A DNA stretch of 64,000 nt from Adiantum capillus-veneris (GCA_014529385.2 CM043942.1:105524141-105588140); one strand, 5' to 3'. Positions 10,899-23,783 are shown, counted from the first letter of the stretch. Numbers and translations are program-made. The notes: generated by a model not told the origin, from the sequence alone.

Positions 10899-12105
10899 GC
10901 ATGTTCACAGTAGGTCACCCATCGTGCATCGTGGTTGCGAGATGTAATGCCTAATGCTCCACAATGGAGCAATACGCACTACGGGAATGGATACCCTCAC
11001 GCTGCCTTACATTATATAAACATTAAGATATATGAAGGCAGAATAGAAGACAATACACAGGAGCATAACACCGTCTTCTTCATTGGTATGTAGCAGAACA
11101 CAAAATTACATGAGAAGGATATATTGATTGCATGAAAAGAGATATCCACAAAGATTGGTATGCCCCCCAAATACACCCGCTGCTCCAACGCAGATCAGGA
11201 ACGGTGCAAAACATCGTTCTCTCTCATGATATCCCATCAAGAACTGTCCCAAAGCCGCATGACTCCTAATCCGCAATGACCACACATCCGCAGGACCACA
11301 ATGTGTGAATTATGCCGTAACAAGCCTCGCCGCATTGCATCCTAAAGCCACTAGTGCTTTTGAGCTGTATTTTTCCTCACCATCAACAGCTCAAACCCAC
11401 TTGTCGCTGCCTACAAGATCAAAACACGTCAAAATTACCATGTTCATAATTTCCAAGCTTAAGTAGTCGTTCCCACTATAAAGGGACATTTTCAAGGACT
11501 CACACAACATCCCATGAGCTTCAAAACTTGGCCCTAGCAGCTCCCCGTGAGCTTGCAATCTCAAGCCTTTTACTCTTCTATTTAGGGATCCAACCACGAG
11601 CTTTATGCTCCTTCAAAAAGGTTACAAGCCAAAAGCACACCAAATGACACTAAACACTATGCATGCCATACTTATGATCAAAAGCACCATGAACACGGGA
11701 TTTAAACACTGCCTATACGACATGTATATGGTAAGAGCTCTCATCATGAAGAGTACACACACATGAGCATCAAATTTGGTATGTATGTGTATTTTTTGCC
11801 GTTAGCCTTGAAGGTTGCATCCTCGACAAACTGGACCAATGATGAAGAACAAAATGGAAACTACAACATGATGAACATTACGCTAAGGATGAACAATGAA
11901 TCCCTAACTACTACACTATCATGTACACTTGCATGATGTATTTGAATGTGACCAAAACATGATGTATCCAATTTGAGAACCATGTTTACGCATCCAAATG
12001 TGAACCCATGCACTTACCTAAGGACACCTTGTATGAACCATGACCTGTTGAATCCATTGAGATCCAAGCATGATGAATCTCAGGCAATCCTAGGATGAAA
12101 TCAGG
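10899..12105. other. unassigned, may hold the Gypsy2 5' LTR
   Basis: A TATATAAA-like block near 11010 and the position just upstream of Gypsy2 gag suggest the 5' LTR and leader of Gypsy2, but I could not find its TG/CA ends or a primer site. The final part (about 11800-12105, plus strand) leads into a purine tract at 12106, so it belongs at least partly to a different, plus-strand element. Confidence 0.35.
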
Positions 12106-12119
12106 TTTAAGGGGGCAAT
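12106..12119 (+). other. polypurine tract of a plus-strand LTR element
   Basis: TTTAAGGGGGCAAT directly precedes TGTTAGG. A G-run abutting TGTTAG is the usual end of the interior of a plant LTR element before its 3' LTR. Confidence 0.55.
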
Positions 12120-12430
12120 TGTTAGGAGTTAAAGCTACTTCCATCCTTTGCCTATGTGAACTACCCCTAAAGGTGCTACTCTCACACACTTTAGTGGGAA
12201 ACATGCCTACACCTAGCATGCCACATGGAGTAGACACTTGTCCGAAAACTCCTCATGCACGTCACACCTAGCTACCTATGTGGATGCGTTAGCATCTTCC
12301 ACCTCCATTGCTTGCGTGCATTACTCCATCTATAGATGGAGAAGCATTGTACAAATAATCATCCCATGCCATCTATCAACCTACTTATTTTGTGCTATTT
12401 TGTACTTGGCTTGCTTGTGTCATTTTAATT
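12120..12430 (+). repeat. probable 3' LTR start, far end not determined
   Basis: The sequence starts TGTTAGGAG right after the purine tract. No second copy is in the window, so the end cannot be set; a CA-ending candidate lies near 12612. No RT or other coding part of this element was found upstream. Confidence 0.4.
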
Positions 12431-13272
12431 AGAGTGTTAGTTTAATGTATTAATTATGAATGCTACCAATTATTATTTGCCATAATTACTAGCCTTACAA
12501 GTACCAGCCCTTACCTCACCTCAAACTGGTTCAAGTTTCTGACATTTGAATGGCTAGATCCCTTGCTACGTGTGGGAAATAAGCGTGCATTGTAGCTCAG
12601 TGATGTCCCACACTTGGCCCCCAAAGATAAATCTTCAACGCTCTACTTTAATGATTTTGTGATAGCTTGGGCGAAAAAGAGGAAAGGAAGGTCATATCCA
12701 ATCCAAGGGTAGGCCACCTCTTACCTAATAAGCCTATTAAAACCGCCAGAGGCAACTGCATGGGCTTGCCAAGGAGCACTTTAGACCCCTACATGTAGCC
12801 ATGCCTTGATACAACGTTTCTCTGTGAATCACATAGTCATCGTAAGATTATGATGGAAATGCTTGTTTTAGAGCTACTTCTCCCATGCGGTTGTGCAACA
12901 TGGAAAAACACGCACAGGGTTGTGAAGAGGATTTGCACCACAAGGAGGTCCCCCAACGTCATATTGTTGCATAGCTTGTGTGGGTAGATGTTGGGGTCAG
13001 GCCAGAGAGGCTCTTTGAAGGTGGTGTTGTAGAGCTGGCAAAGGCATTATGGCTACCCTGCTACCACATCTACTATAATCATCATCCCCAGAATGATCGC
13101 ACACAGACTCAGTACTCCATAGCTAGCTTTGCTGTTACCCACCTTCTTGCTCACACTCTCCCCTATTTTCAATACATACAAACTCTTAACTCGTGATAGC
13201 TAGCAGCCTTTTCCAAAACCTTTCACTGAGTTAGGTTGCTGCCTCTCTCTCAATCACAATGCACAGAAAACA
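12431..13272. other. unassigned spacer
   Basis: No coding motif, LTR end or RNA gene was seen. Short frames only. Confidence 0.45.
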
Positions 13273-13344
13273 AGGGAGGGCCAAGAGTCCCCCCATCGTC
13301 CGTGCGCACACGGATGATGGGAAGGATCATGGCCTCCCCCTTTT
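13273..13344. repeat. hairpin repeat, copy 1
   Basis: Two arms of about 30 bases pair imperfectly around a GTGCGCAC centre: the left arm contains CCCCCATCGTCCGT and the right arm ACGGATGATGGG, continuing into AGGGAGGGCC against GGCCTCCCCC. It resembles copy 2 at 13651-13771 in its ATCGTCCGTG/CACGGACGAT core. Confidence 0.65.
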
Positions 13345-13426
13345 TCATAAACTGATGTTTTTCATCGCATGTAAAAAGATATTAACCCTTTCCTCTTCCA
13401 TCAATTTGCTTGCTTCATCACCATCG

Positions 13427-13430
<4 letters not shown>

Positions 13431-13492
<62 letters not shown>
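13431..13492. repeat. (TC)n microsatellite
   Basis: A perfect TC dinucleotide run of 62 bases. The open frames across it are low complexity. Confidence 0.98.
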
Positions 13493-13495
<3 letters not shown>

Positions 13496-13650
13496 ATGTA
13501 ATAATCCGCTCCATTGTCAAGCGTTTTTGCAGGTAGCGCTCTCACAGGGTATGCAACATTCATTTATAAGCCATTGCTAACATTGAGCTTCATGAGAAAT
13601 AGAAAAATAGGAAAAAAAGGAAGGGCGGGATCCCTCAACTATTTCTTATG

Positions 13651-13771
13651 TTGAGCTTCACAAGAATAGAGAAAAAAGGGGGGGTGGAGGATCTCCCTGA
13701 TCGTGTATGCACACGTGGACGATCGGGGAGATCGGCCACCCCGCCCTTTTTTCTATTCTTGTGAAGCTCAA
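13651..13771. repeat. long hairpin repeat, copy 2 (MITE-like)
   Basis: Arms of about 56 bases start TTGAGCTTCACAAGAATAGA on the left and end with its inverse complement on the right, with few mismatches, around a loop of about ten bases at GTATGCACAC. A third, diverged single arm (TTGAGCTTCATGAGAAATAG) lies just upstream at about 13583-13630. No ORF is present. It could be a small inverted-repeat transposon or a fold-back precursor RNA. Confidence 0.75.
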
Positions 13772-13908
13772 CGCAAGCAATGACTTATTTTTTATTGCAA
13801 TTTGTTAGTTTCTGTAAGCTTGGGTTCTTAGGACAATGCAATATCTCTCACAAGATGGTGAAAAACATATGGGGGCCGGAGCCTCCGATCATTCGCATTC
13901 ATGCAGAT

Positions 13909-13973
13909 GACTTACAAATGTACGTTTTTAATGCAAAAAATTACAAGGGGTAAATGAGGCTCCATACTGAGCA
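13909..13973 (-). repeat. B2 3' LTR remnant
   Basis: The stretch from GACTTACAAATG to CTCCATACTGAGCA matches the right-hand end of the B1 LTR (CTTACAAATG to CTCCATACTTAACA). The rest of the LTR is missing. Confidence 0.8.
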
Positions 13974-14032
13974 AATTCTTACATGGAGATTGATCTCCAC
14001 ACCCAACTGTGACTCCTTTTGATCCTGGATTC

Positions 14033-17000
14033 TTATCCTTGAATGCTGATTGAAGATGAGCAGGAGGTCAACTTCTCCTTTTTGACCACCTTTGTAAATA
14101 TGTCCTCAATATTTTCACTTGTATGCACCTTTCCTAGCTTTAGCTTTCCATCTTCCAAAAGAGTGTGTATGAAGTGATATCTCACCTCAATGTGCTTTGT
14201 CCTTGAATGAAAGACTAAATTCTTCGCAAGATGGATAGCACTTTGTTTATCATTGTACAAGACACAATTGTTTTGTTTGAATCCAAGTTCTTCTATGAAT
14301 CTATGAAACCACATAATTTCTTTGCTTGCCTCTATCAATGCTACATACTCTGCTTTCGTGGTAGAAAGTGAGACCACTTTTTGCAACTTTGAAGCCCAGC
14401 TTACTGTTGTGCCTCCAACCGCGAAGACATAGCTAGTAGTGCTCCTTCAAGTATCTTTGTCACCTACCATATCTGCATCAAAATACCCTTCCAAAAAATA
14501 TCAGCTACTTCAAAATACAAAGAATTTATTGTTGTCCCTTTCAGATACCTAAGTATCCACTTCACAGCCTGACAGTGCTCTTTACCTAGGTTTTCCATGA
14601 ACCTACATATAATTCCCACTGTATGTGCAATGTTTGGCCTTGTCCATACCATAGCATACATAAGAGAACCTAATGCTGCAATGATATGGAACTTTAGACA
14701 TATAGGCTATCTCCTCTTGTGTCTTTGGACACATATCCTTGGTTAGTTTAAAGTGACCATCCAAAGGTGTAGAAACCATTTTTGCATTTTGCATTGCAAA
14801 CCTTTCTAGTACCTTCTTAATGTAATCCTCCTGAGATAGCTTTATTGTCTTCTTCATCCTGTCCCTTGATATCTTCATACCAAGTATCTTCTTTGCAGCA
14901 CCTAAATCTTTCAATGAAAATGATTTAGATAGCTCCTCTTTTAGGTCTTTGATGTCCTGTATGTTAGCACTTGCAACAACATGTCATCAACATACAACAT
15001 TAGGATGATGAACTTCCCATCTCCCAAATTCTTTGTGTAGACACAGTGATATGAGTTGCATCTTGTGAATCCATGATCCAACATCCATCGATCAAACTTT
15101 AAGTACCACTATCTTGATGCTTGCTTTAAACCATACAAGCTCTTCTTTAATCTGCAAACAATTTTCTCCTTACCTTTTACTTCATACCCCTTTGGTTGAA
15201 GCATGTAAAGTTCCTCCTCTTAAGTCACCATGAGGGAATGCCGTATTTACATCCATTTGCTCAAGATTTAAATCATGAGTAGCCACAAGGCTTAAGACAA
15301 ATCTAATTGAGTTTTATTTTTACAACAAGAAAAAATATTTCATTGAATTTAATACTTTCTTTTGAGAAAAACCTTTTATCACAAGCCTAGACTTGTACCT
15401 TTCCTTCCCACCTTCTTCTTCCTTCAGCTTATACACCCATTTGTTCTGCAATTGTCGCTTACCTTTAGGCAACTCAACTAACTCCCATGTTTGTTTGTGA
15501 TTCAATGAGTCCCTCTCCATCTGCATGCTCTTCATCCATTATTCTTTGGATTTGTGATGCATAGCTTCTTCATATGATTTTGGCTCTCCAGGATCTGAGA
15601 TCAAGAGATGGTTGATGGAAGGAACAAACCTTTCTGGAGGTCTACTTGCTCTTATGGATCTTTGGCGAATAGGTTTAGTGCCCTCATTTGGTTGACGTTG
15701 TTGTATGTTGTCACCGTTTGCACTCCTTGAGTCTTCACCTTCCTCAAGATCCATGTACTCATCAGTTGTTTCTTTTGTTTGTTTTATTTCCAAGTAATCT
15801 TTGTACATATGTTGTTCGTTGAAAATTACATCCCTACTTCTAAATATTTTACCATCTTGAGGATTCCATAGGCGATACCCAAAGTCACCTTCTCCATAGC
15901 CAATGAAGAAACACTTTTTGGACTTTGCATCTAGCTTTTACCTTAGGCTTCTATCTATGTGTATGAAAGCCTCACACTCAAACACTTTGAGAAATGCATA
16001 ATTCACCGCTTTAAATGTCCATGCCTCTTTTGGAACTCCCCCATCCAATGTCATTGAGGGTGATCGGTTGATTAAGTACACAAACGTACTTATTGCTTTC
16101 GCCCAAAGCTCAAGTGGTAGCCGCATGCTTTGTGCTTACTCCATGATTGCTTTGTTCATCCTTTTGGAAACTCCATTTTGTTGAGGTGTCCTTGGGGTTG
16201 TCCTTTTCCTCCAAATGCCATTGATAGCACAAAAGCTTGGCTGCAATACTCGCCTCCATTTTCAGATCTGAGGCATTTAACTTTGATACCTGCTTCATTC
16301 TCCACAAAGGCTTTCCACCTTTGAAATATGGAAAACACATTGGATTTACTCTTCATCACATAAACCCATGTTTTCCTAGTTGTATTGTCTATGAATGTTA
16401 CATAGTACAATGAGCCACCACGGGATGGTGTACTTGCAGGACCCCAAACACCAGAACGAACCAACTCAAGTTTTTTATTTTTCTTTCATTTCTTGACCCT
16501 CTTTTGTTTACCATAAACACAATCTTCACAGAACTCTAAGTCCAATTCTTTCAAACCTGGTAGAAGCTTCTTTGTTTGAAGGATTTGCATTCCTTTGGTA
16601 TGCCCAAGCCGATAGTGCCACACCGCACTGTTGACTTTTGCACTTGTTGCACAAGCTGAAGATTGCAAGCTTACACAAGTAAAGTGTACAAACCTTTTCT
16701 CCTTTGGCACCCACCAAAGATCCCTTCGAGATCTTCCACCATTTAAAAAAAAAAAGCAATGTTGTGACCTTCATCGTCTAATTTTTCTTGAAGAGCTTAA
16801 TTCTTGCAAAGAGAAGGAACATGCCTAACAACTTTAAGCTTCCATTCATTTCCATCAGCAGTTTTGTCACAAACTGTACTTTTGTCGACAATTTCACAAG
16901 ATTCATCATCTCCCAAGTATACATACTCAAAATTACCTTTTGTGTAATCTTGGAAATGTTGCTTGTGTGGTGTTGCATGGAATGAAGCCCCGAAATCTAC

Positions 17001-17861
17001 TATCCAGGAATTAGACACATTGTGTAATGAGAGAATTAGAGCATCTTGCTCTACTTTACCTGCCACATTGGCCTCTAAAGTTGGCTTGTTTTCTTGAGAC
17101 TGCGACTCCTTCTTCTTCTTGGACCAGTAGTCCTTCTTGACGTGTCCCTTCTTGTCGCAATTCCAACATTCAAAAATTGACTTTGTGCATGACTTTCTCC
17201 ACCTTGAGAGATCATGACCCTTTTGGTTTGTGAACCTCTCCTTATGCCTTCCTCTTGTTTCCACTGACAGTGCAGCACTTGATGATTCTCATGTGCTTCT
17301 CCTTCACATGTCCTTGCTTAGGAGAACACCCACAACATCATCAAACTTATGAGTATTTGTGCCTAGAATTACTTACAGCTATCACAAGGCTGTCCAACTA
17401 TCCTGTAGAGACAATAGTATAAGGAGAGTTCGCACTTCATCATCAAAATTGATTTTCACCGATTGAAGTTGACTTACATTGGTGTTAAAGTCATTTAAGT
17501 ATTTTGCAACTGAACCATTCTTTGCCATCTTTAGATTGAAGAAGCGCTTCATGAGAAATACCTTATTGGATGCCGATGGTTTCTTGTAGAGGCCGTCAAG
17601 TGACTTCCTCAAGTTCTCCGTGGTCTTCATCTCCAAAATGTTGAAGGCCACCATTGATTCCAAGCTTAGCCGGATTTTTCCTTATGCCTTTTGGTCAAGG
17701 ACAATCCATGCTTCATCTGCCATTGTTGCACGCTTCTTTGCAAGACCGCCTGATGGCTAATAAAGGTCCTTCTAGTAGAGATAGTCTTCAATCTGCATCT
17801 TCCAGTGTTGGTAGTTCTTGTCGTTGAACTTCTCAATCTTGAGCTTCCTTTCCTTCGCCAT
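14033..17861 (-). pseudogene. B2 gag-pol polyprotein
   Basis: The ATG at 17861 and the end at 14033 correspond to both ends of the intact B1 polyprotein. Recognisable pieces in order are: gag (17663-17382), a zinc knuckle with CDKKGHVKKD in which one Cys became Tyr (about 17150), the protease block with VDFGAS where B1 has VDSGAS, the HHCC region with a decayed His pair, an integrase piece (16464-15938), the RT lead-in (15535-15320), RT and RNase H (14914-14033). The frame changes many times and stops interrupt, so it is dead. Confidence 0.9.
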
Positions 17862-17922
17862 TACTCCCACTCAATTCAAGGAATCATTTCCTTAAGATAA
17901 TTTAGCTAAACGAGCACACCTT

Positions 17923-17934
17923 GCTCTGATACCA
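17923..17934 (-). other. B2 primer-binding site
   Basis: Minus strand TGGTATCAGAGC, two bases after the 5' LTR. It is the standard copia site for the 3' end of initiator-Met tRNA. Confidence 0.9.
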
Positions 17935-17936
17935 GT

Positions 17937-18590
17937 TGTTTGGAAATAGGATGTAGCTAAATAGATATTTGAGTAGCTTATTTAATGGAGAGAGACAAAT
18001 TTTCACACGTGAGAGATTATAGAGTAGAGAGAGCACACACAATATACGTGGTTCATTCAATGTGGGCTACATGCACGAGAAAACTGCCACTCAATGTCTT
18101 TAGTACTTCAAACAAGAAATAGGTTGCAAGGGGATCAGTCCCTTAATAGAGTTCTCGCCTTGATTCACTCTCACCACCTCACACCCACCTTGTTGCATCA
18201 ACTTCACACTCCAAAATGTGTGTAGAAATGGTCTCCTTTTATAGGCCAAAAGGGCTACCCTTTTTCACAAGTCCAAATTGGACTCTCCAATCTGCCCATG
18301 TGTGGCCACCCTTGAGAAGACAAGTTCTCCTTTGAAATCGGCCACCGGCCATTGAATTTGGCCACCGACCATTGACTACCGACCACCAGCCAATTGATTG
18401 GCCGTGTTCGCCCAACTTTTGTTTGCCGTCGGCCATAATATTCCAGCTCAAGACTAGCCGTGAAAGTTTTGGTTTTCAATGAGTGATTTTTATTCACGCA
18501 TGATGGTTTCTCCTCATAATGGGGGCTTTACAAATGTGTGTTTTAAATACAAAAAAATTACAAGGGCTAAATCGTGCTCCATACTTAGCA
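17937..18590 (-). repeat. B2 5' LTR
   Basis: It runs from TGTTTGGAAATAGG to CTCCATACTTAGCA and aligns with the B1 LTRs. It lacks the GC-rich hairpin block and most of the CCGGCC repeats found in B1. Confidence 0.88.
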
Positions 18591-19436
18591 TCTCTTAATT
18601 GAGAGATTGCCATGGGTAGAAAAGGGATATGGCCTTTCTTTTACCTTTTAATATGGTTCTTTAGAAATAGCTACATGGAGGTGACATATAGGAAGTTAAA
18701 ATGTTTATTTCCTCCTCTAAAGTGAAGTATGTGAGAGAGGGAGACAAAAAGAGTAGGATGTTGAAGTTTTATGAGAGGTAATTAAAAGTAAGAGTGTTTT
18801 TATGAGATACGGAGAGGAAATTGTGAGTGAGTGTCTATGCATGTCCCTTGGATTTCATCTACATTTAAAGGCTCAAATTGAGTTGCAATATGTGGCAATA
18901 AAAAACGCAATGGATTTGCATGTTTTATGTATATGGTAGACACATGACTTGGACATGGCATTATGGTGGTGCGTTACTTGATTATGTGATTGGAGGTTTG
19001 CTATGTGGTATGATATGCCTATCATATTGCTACTTGTAATCTAGTTTGGCTTGAGGTTTCTTGAGTTCATTTGCTAAGTTACTTTGAGACTATGAGAGGT
19101 ATGTTGTGTGTATTCTTCAAAATTATGATGTTCGATCAAAATTAATTATATATATATATATATTTTTAAAGTTACATTTCAGGCTAATAATAGATGTGCA
19201 TGACCATACATTTCCCACATGCATACATGTTACATTTGATAGTTTGGTGATTGAAGAAATGTACTATCTAATGTTGAATTTTCTCATACCACACCAATAT
19301 TTGAAGATTTGATTAGTATAATATGAGCATTAAAAAGCTTGAAAATAATTTTTCAATGAAAAAAGCTCAAAAATGGAAGCTTGCAAATATAAAATCCCGT
19401 CCACAGGTAGTTTGGTGGTGTGTCTACACCTTAAAA
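18591..19436. other. unassigned AT-rich spacer
   Basis: No gene is seen. An AT dinucleotide run lies at about 19146-19163. Confidence 0.5.
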
Positions 19437-19712
19437 ATGTGATTTTGAAGAGTTATTTGATGAAGGTGGAATCTCTATCTCTCAAGTGCATTGGTAGATG
19501 TGTTTTGTAAATCCATGCTAAGGCATCTGCTTCCTAGTTTTGATGGTGGTCTTTTGGGTGGGCGCGTGCTTGTAAATTCCCAAGGGATCATTTGCCTTTG
19601 AATTGTAGTGTGGTTGGAGTGATCTGGATACCATTCTTGGTGTTGATCTTGTGTCTTGAGCGCTATTGGGAGACATTGCTTTAGAGGTGCCCTTTGCTTT
19701 TGTTTTCCCAAA
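19437..19712 (+). repeat. E1-family LTR, 3' part only
   Basis: It is the reverse complement of 4256-4540: AGTTATTTGATGAAGGTGG near the start and TTTTCCCAA at the end, where the expected CCCAACA has become CCCAAAAA. Its 5' part is missing. Confidence 0.75.
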
Positions 19713-19745
19713 AACGTTTAAAGAAAGAACAAAGGCCATACCACA

Positions 19746-20681
19746 TGTTGTTGCATGCATTTTGAGAACCCCTTTTTTGTAAATTTGTACATACGGACAT
19801 GACGCCCGATGTCAAAAGTGTGCGTGGGATTTCTTTTTGTGGGTTTTTTAGCTTGCTTTAGCAAGCACATGTACATGCACTGCAGGTCGCTAGTCTAGTG
19901 ACAACTCTCGGGCTACTCTAAGTGCCCGTGACTGAGTTTTTAAAAGCGAGACTTGTATATAACTAAAACTCATGTACAAACTTAAAAACGTTCAGCCAAA
20001 CTCCATAAAATTACAAGTTTGAGCTCATTGTGCCTCCTTGATGGTTTCTGTTGTAGGTTTTGCCCCCGCCTTGCCTACTCTACGTGTAGTCATGTTGGGT
20101 CAGCTCCCTGTTCGCATCAATTTTGCATGTAGCGGCGTGTAGATTCAAATTTGGTCATCTTCAGATTTCTTGCCAATAAGTTTTCAAGCTTTCTCTCAAG
20201 CTTTAACGTGCCCCCATTGGAGCTGTGCTCATTAGGTTACGATTAGTTCTCTGTAGGGTTATGGCTATGGCAGCCTAGTGGAAAATTGTATGCAGGCAGA
20301 TTGGGAGGGCATGTATCTATGAATTGTCGAATTGGGAGGGCATGTATCTATGAATTGTCAGATTGGGAGGGCATGTATATATGAATTGTCGAATTGATGT
20401 TGAAGTTGTGGGTTTGTGATGTTCAATGGTGAAAGGGGAGGCCCTTGTCTTCATATGCATTGGTCGGCGTGTGCTATAATCCATGATTTGGCAGGGTTTT
20501 GCTCCTATGGGACATAGTCTCTTGCGTGGGCGACGACCATTAAATTCCCAAGGGGACTACTCTTGTGGGATTTGTGGTGTTTAAAAGGGGTTTTCCAAAG
20601 CTTTTGGTGTTCTTGTAGGACTCTTTCAACGCTCTTGGGTGACATCGCTATAGAGGTGTTCCGGTTTGCTTGTTTCCCAAC
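19746..20681 (+). repeat. E1-family LTR, near full length
   Basis: It starts TGTTG and ends GTTTCCCAACA and aligns over most of its length with the reverse complement of 4256-5128, including the shared block AGCAAGCACATGTACATGCA. It lies only 33 bases after another E1-type LTR piece and no primer site follows it, so it behaves as a solo LTR or as the remnant of a collapsed pair. Confidence 0.75.
20300..20392. repeat. three tandem copies of a 31-bp unit
   Basis: ATTGGGAGGGCATGTATCTA begins at 20300, 20331 and 20362, exactly 31 bases apart, with few differences between copies. It lies inside the E1-type LTR and explains its extra length. Confidence 0.93.
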
Positions 20682-21553
20682 AATGTGATAACTCTAATAA
20701 GCTTGGGTAGAGTATATAGAGAGTAGAGACAAAGTTAACTATGCTCAAACTCCCAAATCTGGTCCTCACAATGTGCAAGAGTTAAATGATTGCATTCAAT
20801 TGATCTTCACTAAAATTTTCTTGATGTTATTGAAATGAGGAAAATAGACCCACTTGCCCTTTTGGTGCTCACATCGTCACATTGCCCTCTTGACACGTTG
20901 TCCACCTGACTCTTTTCGACCTTGGATCAGTGTTGCTTATGTGGCATGTAGCATATTTAAGCACACCTTATTGGATAGCTATACTACATCGCAACCTATA
21001 CATAGGACACCAACCATTGTTGCAAGATCGAACACCATTCTCACTAGAGCTACCATGATGCTTGTTATGTTTGTAATGTGTCATTAGGTAGTTCCATCCC
21101 CATTAGGAAAAATATGGACTTTGCCTGGGCCTTGTAAGGAAACCTAGTTTTTAGGGATTAAGGCTAATGTTGTGTAGGTTTAAGGGGACAAGGGCATTCA
21201 CGAGGCTACTTTTGAATAGGCTTTTCTAGCCTTTTTTTTAAAGGCACATGTAGGATGTGAACCTAAGAGGTCACTTTCTCTCTCTAGCATTTTGAAAGTG
21301 AAGGAGTGTGGCCACATCAGCAAAAACGTGTGTCACTAAGGGCCAAAACATGTATTTAAAAACAAAGTTATTTTTACTAAAAAATCCGCCCCAACATATA
21401 TGCATATCAAAAAAATCAATTTTTGACCTTGAGCTACAACAAGCACTGAAAATCCACTTTTTCAAAAATATTTTCCTAGAAAAAAAATTATTCTCTTCTC
21501 CTCCTCTCCCTCTCCTCTCCCTCTTGCCCTCTTCTCTCCTCCTCCTCCTCCTC

Positions 21554-21556
<3 letters not shown>
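20682..21556. other. unassigned spacer
   Basis: No LTR end, domain or RNA gene was recognised. A CT-rich lead-in precedes the microsatellite at 21557. Confidence 0.45.

Positions 21557-21604
<48 letters not shown>
21557..21604. repeat. (TC)n microsatellite
   Basis: A TC run of about 48 bases in a CT-rich surround from about 21490 to 21665. Long open frames across it are low-complexity artefacts. Confidence 0.97.
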
Positions 21605-21606
<2 letters not shown>

Positions 21607-22055
21607 ACCTTGCCTCCTTCTCTCCTCCCATGTCCCTCCCTCTCCCTTCCCCCTCTCTCTTTTCATCATTTGCTTCCTCATGCATCATCTGCCATGGTTC
21701 TCACGGACATCACAAATCGTGTGCCTCCACCACCACATACTCCGCACACCAAAAGTGTACATATTTGTTTGCGCATGGAGTTTGCAATGAAGGCCACACA
21801 TGAGGGTGAGAAAAGGTTATCAAAAGAACATCGCGTCGTCGATGAGACGAATGTCAACATTTGGGTGGATGGCCATTTGTACCCTTACGATCCTATAAGC
21901 CGCTTCCATCCATCCTTAAATATTCTTTCGATGTTTCTTCAATATCTTGGGAGGGGAGAAGCAGTCTCGTTAGGCTATTCTAAGCGTTGTCTATGTGTGG
22001 AGGTGCTTCTTTGAATTTGTGGATGCACGAATGTCAATCTCTTTAGCTCAAAACA

Positions 22056-22238
22056 ATGGCATTACAACAAAGTATTACCTCTTTGAAGAAGGAGGTTGAA
22101 ACTCTACAACAAAAAATGGAGGAAAAGGATGCCCACAATATGAAGCTTGCCAACACCATCATATATTTGAAAGAATATACCCCTTGGTGCAAGGGAACAA
22201 TATACTTCTTACTTTTGGTTGTGTTCTTCTTATCATAG
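22056..22238 (+). pseudogene. short coiled-coil fragment, unknown origin
   Basis: Sixty codons start with a Gln/Lys/Glu/Leu heptad-like stretch (residues about 1-40) and end in a short hydrophobic segment (about 50-60). Open but frame-shifted sequence precedes it from about 21690 to 22014. This could be the tail of a decayed transposase or other plant protein. I do not recognise it. Confidence 0.25.
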
Positions 22239-23783
22239 ACTTTGAAATTTAAGGTCTTGCATCTACTTGTTTTGCAGTGCTTAGCACAAAGATTTCTTTT
22301 GTGCTGAAATCAATGAGTATCAAATAGTGAAAAGTTGAAGGTTAGAGAGGTTAAGTGTCACCACTTTTTCTCTAAAAAAACCTTCTTTTTTACATCTTAC
22401 AGGTAGGTGCTTCAAATCCATGCTTATTAGAGGTGATCTCATCATGATGTATATTTTAGGAATGTTTATTCTCAGTTGGATAGAAATAATTGCAAATTTG
22501 TACAACATATACTTAACAAGTGTCTTTATTAGATAGCTTGTAAATGTTGAATTCATACATGTTTTTGTTTGAAGAACGGGTCTATAATACGTCATGGTAC
22601 AAAGTGACCTGCTACTATGCTAGTTGAGTGGTGGTGTTTGCAACAATGGCTCAAGGAAATGGCATAACCTCAACCTTTTACAGTGCCACAAAACTCTCCT
22701 CAAGCAATGTGGCTCCCACTACACCAAGAACCATTATGCTAACATGGAGAGATCCCTAGTAGGACAATACAACAGCTTTCCATCATCAACACACTCTTTC
22801 CTAACGTAAGGGCACCCCCATCAAAGATATTTTTATGTGATAGGTCACCCCCATGAGCATACCATGTCATGGATGGATGCAAGAACTATGACCATACTAC
22901 CCCTTATAAGTTGTTCATGAATGTATGTTTATCAAAGTTAATGAGTTTTGTTTGTTGATGTGTAAGAGCACTCTAGATCTACCACATTTTGAGATTGTTT
23001 AATAAGTTAAATAAGATCCGTAGTCATTTAAAGTGTAAATTTGTTTTTGTTTGGTAAGTGTACATGAGAAGACATGATAAAGGAATAAAGATCTTTAAGG
23101 AACAACCCTCGATGAGATTCCTACCATGCACTTGTGACACCATATCTCTCCTAGAACCCTTTGATTTCTATCATTGTGGGGAGTCCAAGGGGGGCCTATT
23201 TTTCAATTTTTTAGTAATAACTTTTGCTTGAATGAAATTTTGATTGTTTTAAAGTTTGTTCACAGTCTAGGAGTTCATTTTGATTCAGTTTCAAATTTTG
23301 ACCAAGGCACTCCTTGGATGCCAGTTTTGAAGGTGTTAGGGTGAGATTTTGGAAAAGTTTTTTATGTAGGAAATATAGCCCTTAATATAAGGAATAACAT
23401 TGGCTCTTTGAGTATTTTCAAATTCCATGGTTTTGATGCTCGTTGGGGCCTGTAGATTAAGGAAAAAGTAAGAAATGTCTATTTTGTATTATTTGTTTAG
23501 AAATTGTCAACTTGCACGTTGATTTTGGAGAATCCGCGCAAGATATGACTTTTTTCCATAACATGATGGTCGAAGAGCGCAACGAAATGAACACATTCAT
23601 GTGAGACAAGGCCGGACATAATCGGAGCCGATTGGAAGCTACAAGCTAAAATGTGCTTGTATTTTCCATTTTAGGGCCCCAAGGACCCTCAACAAGAGGG
23701 GCCACAAGGGCGCGCAAAATGGTCAAACATGGACCCCTATTTGGCCATTTTGTGCACCCTTGTGGTTTGTGTCCCTCTCTCGG

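Larger units (their letters stand above)
13909..18590 (-). mobile_element. decayed Ty1/copia element B2
   Basis: It is a second copy of the B1 family, same strand. It has a 654-bp 5' LTR (17937-18590), a PBS, a broken gag-pol and only the last about 65 bp of the 3' LTR. The missing 3' LTR part was replaced or deleted at about 13908, so no target duplication can be tested. Many frameshifts mark it as much older than B1. Confidence 0.9.

Noticed and set aside
22705-22745. CACTA transposon end, from CACTACACCAAGAA
   Set aside because: No matching inverted end, no 3-bp duplication and no transposase fragment were seen nearby. A short word like this can occur by chance.
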